From: Pristionchus mayeri
Lineage: Eukaryota; Nematoda; Chromadorea; Rhabditida; Neodiplogasteridae
Assembly: GCA_036245805.1 (NCBI GenBank)
Contig: BTRK01000006.1
Coordinates: forward strand, 53,809,257-53,873,256
Length of the DNA: 64,000 nucleotides
Direction: 5' to 3'
A model generated the notes under the pieces. That model saw nothing but the letters and a program-made list of their open reading frames with translations, was not told the origin of the DNA and searched no databases. The translations under genes and the position numbers were made by a program. Of this stretch, positions 59,701-64,000 are shown in pieces. Each line of letters begins with the position of its first letter. Within the stretch, counting starts at the first letter, position 1.

Positions 59701-62700
59701 GAACCAGTCTCTGGCTTGGCTAGGAGCCGATATCTGATTTTTGACCTCCATTTTGCAGCTCGGCTGCAGCCATTGTGCGACCGAGCAGCATCTTCAAAAA
59801 TTTATTCTGGTAAGGTCATATCTCCAATCTCAGAAAGTTTGACGAGAAGGAAAAAATGTATGTAAGAATAATGCCATTTTGTAAAAGTGTCTTTTGATTG
59901 AGTCAACACTACGCAATAGCTGTGCAATTTCGTACCCCAATATCATGGTCATAATCTCCAATGAATTTGGTACTATAAGCCGTAATATCAGAATGATGCC
60001 TTTCCTGGGCAAAAAGTTATAAAAGATTCAAAAAGTGTCCACTGACTTTCAGACTGTACTGTATATCCAATGGCGATGGAATGCAATTATTATTCAGTGA
60101 AAGTATATAAACGCACTTAAAAACGTTGGAATTATATAGTATCTATAGGAAAAATACCGAAAGTAATCCGTCAGAACTGCATTTTCACAGAATCTGCCTA
60201 CCCGGGAATAAGATTCTGAGAACTAACTACTTAGACTGCTTGTTCTTCGGCTCAATTGTGTGTATGAACACTGTCGATGTAATTTTAGCCCCTAAAGCGG
60301 GTCTATGATCACTCAATCGCGATATCGGGCGATACCTCCTGACAAAGGATCACATTGTTCTCTTTGTTCGGAAGTATATAGTATCCGACGGCCCCGGATC
60401 TGGGATGTTCTATTAAAGTCCTAGATGTAGTTTTTCCACGTAGATTTCGAAAATTACAATAACTTTTTGACCGCCGAACAAATTTTTTTCACGGTGTCCA
60501 AAAACCTATAAAAATTTCGATTTTCGACCCTTTATCGTTATCGGTTCGCTTCCTAACCCACTTTTTTTCGAATTTTTATGGAAAAATACGCCAGGAAAAC
60601 ACTAAAGAAAACTTATTTTTTCGAGGGATGAAAATTTCGACATTTTATGGGGTCGGTCTGGCATTTTTCGGAAAGTGCACCAGGAGCTCTCTAACTGGGC
60701 GAAATATCAGCACTCGGTATGAGAACTTCACCGCACAAAGATTGAGAGGGGTTGCAAAAATGGGGGGGGGGTGACAAAAGCAAAAACGATAAAAGCACAA
60801 CTCGTCGCCGTTCGATTGCGATTGGTCGAAGCCACTTGGGAGTTGGTTCATTGTAACTTGTAGGCGCTCCCCTACATTTATAAACGTAAGTCTTGTTACC
60901 AGGCGATCATGAGTTTTACTCCATATCTATGGGTTCATGGTCCAAAATTGGCAATTTGAGTGTAAAAGAATGGTTAGCTAAATGCCAAATGCCGTAACCA
61001 CTGGATATTTCAGTACCCCAATAACTACTTTAACCAAGTAATATATGTATCGATTGGTTACGGCATTTGGTGTTTATCTAACCATTCTTTTACACTCAAA
61101 TTCCCAATTTTGGACCATGAACCCCTATTCATAGATATGGAGTGAAATTCAAGATCACCTGGTAGCAAGATATGCAAATGTAGGGGAGCATATGCAAATG
61201 TAGGGGAGCACATACTAGTTACGATGAACCAACTCCCAAGTCGCTTCGTCCAATTGCAAGCGAACGGTGACGAGTTGTGCTTTTGTCGTTTTTGCTTTTG
61301 TCACCCCTCCGCAAAAATGCCGTCCGCAAAGTAGGTACGTTCTCTCGTGGAGGGTCTCTTAAATGGTATATCACGCCATTTACGAGAGAATCGAGCTAAA
61401 ATCGCCATTCCTGGGAATGGAGATGAAATCGTGAAATGACTTCTAATCGGTTTCGGGCACCCTGAGACATGTCTGAGTGAGCCCCGAAATCTTTTTGTGC
61501 ATACTTCATTTTGGACCTCCCTACGTAGGGTCGGATATCGGCATCACCCTCTTTGAGAGCAGTTTTCTTGGATACGGTGTAAGATAGAGCAGAATTGACC
61601 TCTGAGTGACCCCAACTCATTTGTTGAGCTCTTTCGATCTATACAAACCAATTTCTCTAAAACCCATTTTTAAGTGTGGTACACTGTAGGTCAATTTTCT
61701 CAAAAATGTAGGTAAAGCAGCAGCTGAAATTTTAATTGTAGATGCAGCTCAGCGAGAGCTTTCCAATAAGTGGTTTGCGAAAAAAATACTTGGCGGCTGG
61801 TGAGAGTTTCGCCCTTTTTTACTTCGTCTGGATCGTTTGAACTTTATTTTCAACAGACGAATTAATTTCACACCGCTCTTTCGGAGCGCTCGGCCGAAAA
61901 TGATCGATTCCCTCTCGCTATCTCCGTTGAAAATAAAGTTCAAACGATCCAGACGAAGACATTTTTGAGAAAATTAGAGAAATTGGTTTGTATAGATCGA
62001 TACAGCTCAGAAAATGAGTTAGGGTCACTCAGAAGTCAATTTTGCTCTACCTTACACCGTATGCAAGAAAACTGCTCTCAAAGGGGGTGATGCCGATATC
62101 CGACCCTACGTAGGGAGTTTCAAAATGAAGTATGCACAACAATATTTCGGGGCTCACTCAGACATGTCTCAGGGAGCCCGAAACCGGTTAGAACTCATTT
62201 CACCATTCCCATGCTCAGCTCGATTCTCTCATGAGAGGCGTGATATACAGTCGCGCCGGAAAGTCATGGGACCCTTTTTGAATTTATTGTATCTTTTGCC
62301 CAGGAAATGCATCATTCTGGCACTGAGGTATGATGTACCAAATCCATCGGAGATTATGATCATGGTATTATGGTATGACATCATCTCATAATTATTGCGT
62401 AGTGATGACGCAATCAATCTGCTCTTTTTCAAAATGGAATTATTCTTACATAGATTTTTTCCTGTTCGCCATACTTTTTATGATTGGAGATATGACCGAG
62501 GCCTACCCAGAATAAATTTTTGAAGGCGCTGTTCGGTCGCACATTTGCTGCAGCGAAGCTGCAAAAACAGGATCTGAAATTCGGAACTCGGCTTCTAGAG
62601 TAACTAGAAACCCGTTCAAAGCATCAAAATGATCACCATCACACATGATCCTGAGAATATGAATACGATATTTCATAATTTGCCCACAGGGCATGAAAAA

Positions 62701-63500
62701 TAACTTTTTTGCATGACCATATTATGTATTACGTATTACGTAGTTTCTGATGGGAAATCTAAAAATGAAGTTAGTTTTTTTGCAAAATGATTGAACAATT
62801 TTTCAGTGTGGCCAAAAAAACTTCGAAAATCGGCGTTTTCAACACATTATCTTTATCAGATCGCGTTCAAATTATGTTTTGCGTTATTTTCAAAAAAATA
62901 GTCCAGAAAAACCTATAATATCATACTTTTCAAAAATTTGAAAAGTATGATATTATTGGATTTTTTGGATTTTTGGATTTTTTTTGGGCCTGGTCTGGCA
63001 TTTTTCGGAAAGTGCACCAGAGTCGTTAATATTGGGCCAAATATCAGCACTCGGTATGAGAACTCCTCCAGCAAAATAGATGGGGGGGGGGGGTTGCAAA
63101 AAAAGCCATCCGGGGGTTTTCTAGAGGAAATGCCTCTTAAAAAGTGCAGTTACGAGAGGCTTCATCGTCCCAAAAATACATGGTTGAGACGGGATTGTAG
63201 ACAAAATTCCCATTCAATACAATATAAGATCTCTTTGTTCAGGGTTCTCTCGTATTTCATTTCCTTGCTGATGATCATCATAAGAAAATAATTTCCACAC
63301 TTTTCAAGACGTGGAAACTGCCATCTGGTATCCGATACTTGCGTTAACGAATACAATACAGTAATTGAGTGCGTTATCACATATATGATATGGAACCGTA
63401 CAAGAGGGAGCTTAGCTGGGTTCCGAACACACATTACGCTATGGTGACAGCCCTTGTGAGACTCGTCGTACCTGAAATACTCCCCGACAACGTCAAAGAG
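47759..63500 (+). CDS. LARGE-type glycosyltransferase (type II membrane protein), partial
   Basis: Exons read: 47759-47923 (probable first exon), 56614-56885, 63243-63327 and 63370-63500; the gene continues past the right edge. The first exon opens 9 bases after a TTTCCAG acceptor-like site and encodes a short tail plus one membrane segment (NNLWTVGFACFVVICIYSLS). The second is a Thr/Pro-rich stem ending in the catalytic start (RHFVVMLGGAKQQNIATALY, KSILFHVR). The third reads FHFLADDHHKKIISTLFKTW. The fourth reads VRYHIYDMEPYKRELSWVPN, THYAMVTALVRLVVPEILP. These match, in order, the N-terminal half of the LARGE xylosyltransferase domain, which extends matriglycan on dystroglycan-like proteins in the Golgi. 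The DxD catalytic exon should follow off-window. The three catalytic exons join in phase. Linking 47759 to them is inference: no phase-0 partner is seen, though an alternative donor at 47850 would fit. The two long introns are full of transposons. Confidence 0.83.
47965..48839. mobile_element. Mariner-ended MITE (TTAGGTTGTTCGGAAAGTTT)
   Basis: The ends TTAGGTTGTTCGGAAAGTTT and its exact inverse are flanked by TA. It is 875 bp long with no transposase frame. It lies 41 bases after the presumed donor of LARGE exon 1. Confidence 0.85.
48840..49114. other. Intron sequence with short inverted repeats
   Basis: TGCGAGAAAAATTGCGC and TTCTCGCACATTTCTGACAG lie head to head (48955-49015). The sequence GGCTCTGTTCGGATATGGGG matches, in inverse, a repeated stretch at 55930-56050. 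Confidence 0.5.
49115..51000. repeat. Complete fold-back element (AGAGTGACTATCTGAGAG ends)
   Basis: 1.89 kb with arms pairing around a centre near 50060. Its ends are the exact inverse of each other next to TATA. The flanks 49083-49114 and 51001-51040 are also inverted copies, so it sits at the centre of an older palindrome. It is the same family as 17386-20626 without the nested insertion. Confidence 0.9.
51001..51745. repeat. Fold-back pair with direct-repeat flanks
   Basis: The palindrome TTGGTCCCAGAACCGGTTTT ... inverse (51124-51628) lies between two direct copies of a block containing TATGAGCCAAATCGGAGACA (51040 and 51675). It is related to 12907-13427. Confidence 0.7.
51746..53265. other. 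LARGE intron stretch with a partial mariner end and AT-rich tandem motif
   Basis: No exon recognised. CAGGCTGATGAATAAGTTTT at about 51930 resembles a mariner terminus, but I find no inverse partner. The ATATGATGAAATT motif is repeated four times at 52438-52503. Confidence 0.45.
53266..54269. mobile_element. TA-inserted palindrome rich in TACCGTACC motifs
   Basis: The ends GGTGTCCA / TGGACACC are flanked by TA. The inner arms (53444-53830, 53840-54257) are inverted copies in which AATCGATNGTACGGTACC and TACCGTAACC units recur several times in each arm. Confidence 0.75.
54272..55394. mobile_element. CAGTCGCGCCGG fold-back element, copy 3, right tip lost
   Basis: The left end CAGTCGCGCCGGAAAATCAT follows the TA shared with the preceding element. 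The right arm stops at ACTTTCCGGCG, so the last several bases and the TA are gone. Confidence 0.85.
55395..56613. other. LARGE intron stretch with a tandem-like AGTCCCCCATAT motif
   Basis: TAGTCCCCCATATCCGTACA-like units recur three to four times at 55900-56050. The rest is AT-rich, and no exon is seen before 56614. Confidence 0.5.
56936..57150. repeat. Half copy of the AAGAGACCCTCCACGAGAG family
   Basis: It starts AAGAGACATTCCACGAGAAA. The AAACTAACTTCATTTTTA region pairs in inverse with 62755-62790. Confidence 0.65.
57268..57887. mobile_element. Mariner-ended MITE (GGTTGGTGCAAAAGTTTCTG)
   Basis: The ends TTCGGTTGGTGCAAAAGTTT and the inverse of TTAGGTTGGTGCAAATGTTT are flanked by TA; 620 bp. 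This terminus closely resembles the TTAGGTTGGTGCAAAAGT end of the cecropia/Hsmar1 mariner group. Confidence 0.85.
59032..60061. mobile_element. Fold-back element, diverged member of the CAGTCGCG family
   Basis: The ends CAGTACCGTCGGAAAGTCAG and near-inverse ...CTGACTTTCAGACTGTACTG are flanked by TA. The arms pair around a centre near 59400-59500 and share the TTTTTGAATC and GTTGCGCACATT-type blocks of copies 1-3. Confidence 0.85.
60762..61310. mobile_element. hAT-like MITE with G-run terminus, second copy
   Basis: 549 bp flanked by GCAAAAAT on both sides (60754-60761 and 61311-61318), an 8-bp duplication. The empty site is preserved in inverse at about 58030-58050. The left end is a run of ten G followed by TGACAAAAGC; the right end is the inverse with CCCCTCC. 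Confidence 0.85.
61371..62243. mobile_element. TCACGCC fold-back element, copy 4
   Basis: The ends TCACGCCATTTACGAGAG and ATGAGAGGCGTGA are flanked by TA. The two arms pair around a centre near 61880. Confidence 0.85.
62248..62726. mobile_element. CAGTCGCGCCGG fold-back element, left half only
   Basis: It starts CAGTCGCGCCGGAAAGTCAT directly after the previous element and stops near 62726, where another repeat half begins. The right arm is missing. Confidence 0.8.
62727..63140. repeat. Right half of an AAGAGACCCTCC-family element, broken
   Basis: It has the blocks TTTTTGGGCCTGGTCTGGCA, GTGCACCAG and ATATCAGCACTCGGTATGAG in the order of the right arm of 57983-61361, and a run of 13 G at about 63081. 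It ends just before LARGE exon 3. Confidence 0.65.
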
Positions 63501-63568
63501 GTCGAGTGAACTTGATTGTTAATTAAATACCATCAAAACGCAATGCTAATGCAATTAAGGAATATCAG

Positions 63569-63688
63569 AGTTCGAGAAACGACACCACGCGCTCTTCATT
63601 CTGCACACATCTAGACATGTCGATCGTCGAGAGAGTGCATAAAATGAAGTGTTTCGTTGTATAGCGTGGTATCGTTTCTCGAACTCGG
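63569..63688. repeat. Short hairpin MITE (AGAGTTCGAGA family), copy 3
   Basis: The arms AGAGTTCGAGAAACGACACC and the inverse of CGAGTTCGAGAAACGATACC enclose a centre near 63628. Same family as 7207 and 46262. Confidence 0.75.
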
Positions 63689-64000
63689 CACGCTACTCAC
63701 GTGAGAATCGAGCTGTAACCACCATATATGGAATGCAAGAACAATCATGAAATATGTCTGGTTTAGGCTATTCCAAGGCATGCCTATCTAACACCCAAAA
63801 GTCTCAATTTGCATGCTGAATTTCAGAGGTCCCTTTATCGGGTTGGCCCCCGGCTGCTCCCTCCGTTTGACAGCGAACTATGCGATTCTAATTAGAAATA
63901 TACGAAAATAGTACTCTGAGGGAGGCGTCAGTAATTTTTTGAGCCTATCCTATGGATATCTATATGTATAGATAAAATCCTCAAAATTTTGTCGTCAACC
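63689..64000. other. Intron of the LARGE-like gene, no feature recognised
   Basis: The donor after 63500 (GAG then GTCGAG) opens an intron that has not closed by the end of the window. I see no further exon here. Confidence 0.5.

Larger units (their letters stand above)
57983..61361. mobile_element. Complete TAAGAGACCCTCCACGAGAG fold-back with two nested elements
   Basis: The ends TAAGAGACCCTCCACGAGAG and exact inverse bound arms sharing ATCTCAGCTCCGGGGCCGTC-like and ATCGCGATTGAGTG blocks. A CAGTACCGTCGG element (59032-60061) sits at the centre and a hAT-like element (60762-61310) in the right arm. It lies in the LARGE intron. Confidence 0.85.

Overview
The window reads as nuclear DNA of a rhabditid-type nematode. 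Compact multi-exon genes have many introns of 42-130 bp with U-rich TTTCAG-like acceptors. The gene families have nematode relatives, and everything between exons is packed with palindromic (fold-back) DNA transposons. I could run no search, so family names rest on motifs I recognise and on reading phases that close across every exon.

Host genes, left to right. (1) 5409-6671, minus: three exons of a core-1 beta-1,3-galactosyltransferase (C1GalT family); the 3' part lies off the left edge. (2) 10006-13696, minus: a complete nine-exon, 344-residue nucleotide-sugar transporter (SLC35A family). (3) 14212-27221, plus: a complete seven-exon, 242-residue short-chain dehydrogenase/reductase whose introns are swollen to 13 kb by nested fold-back elements; it is head-to-head with the transporter. 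(4) 47759-63500, plus: a LARGE-type glycosyltransferase with a probable type II membrane exon, a Thr/Pro-rich stem and the start of the catalytic domain; it runs off the right edge. Three of the four belong to Golgi glycosylation.

Mobile DNA dominates the rest. The most interesting item is a 6.35-kb TA-flanked transposon at 27468-33817 with terminal inverted repeats of about 0.72 kb. It carries two divergent genes: a Tc1-type (DD34E) transposase now broken by point lesions and by a 1.4-kb fold-back insertion, and an unrecognised eight-exon gene (296 residues; acidic run, basic patches, IKEEP motif, coiled coil) whose exon phases all still close. A mariner transposase (334 residues, DD34D) at 38424-39428 is intact as a reading frame, but only one end of its element is visible. 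Other items are mariner-ended elements, two hAT-like elements with homopolymer-G ends and 8-bp target duplications, several fold-back families nested up to three deep, a LINE fragment and two kinds of tRNA-like sequence.

Layout: 1-5400 nested fold-backs in the distal C1GalT intron; 5409-13700 the C1GalT and transporter genes; 13700-27300 the dehydrogenase; 27468-33817 the two-gene transposon; 33818-47600 repeats, including mariner; 47759 to the end the LARGE-like gene with repeat-filled introns. No rRNA gene, CRISPR array or prokaryotic feature is present.
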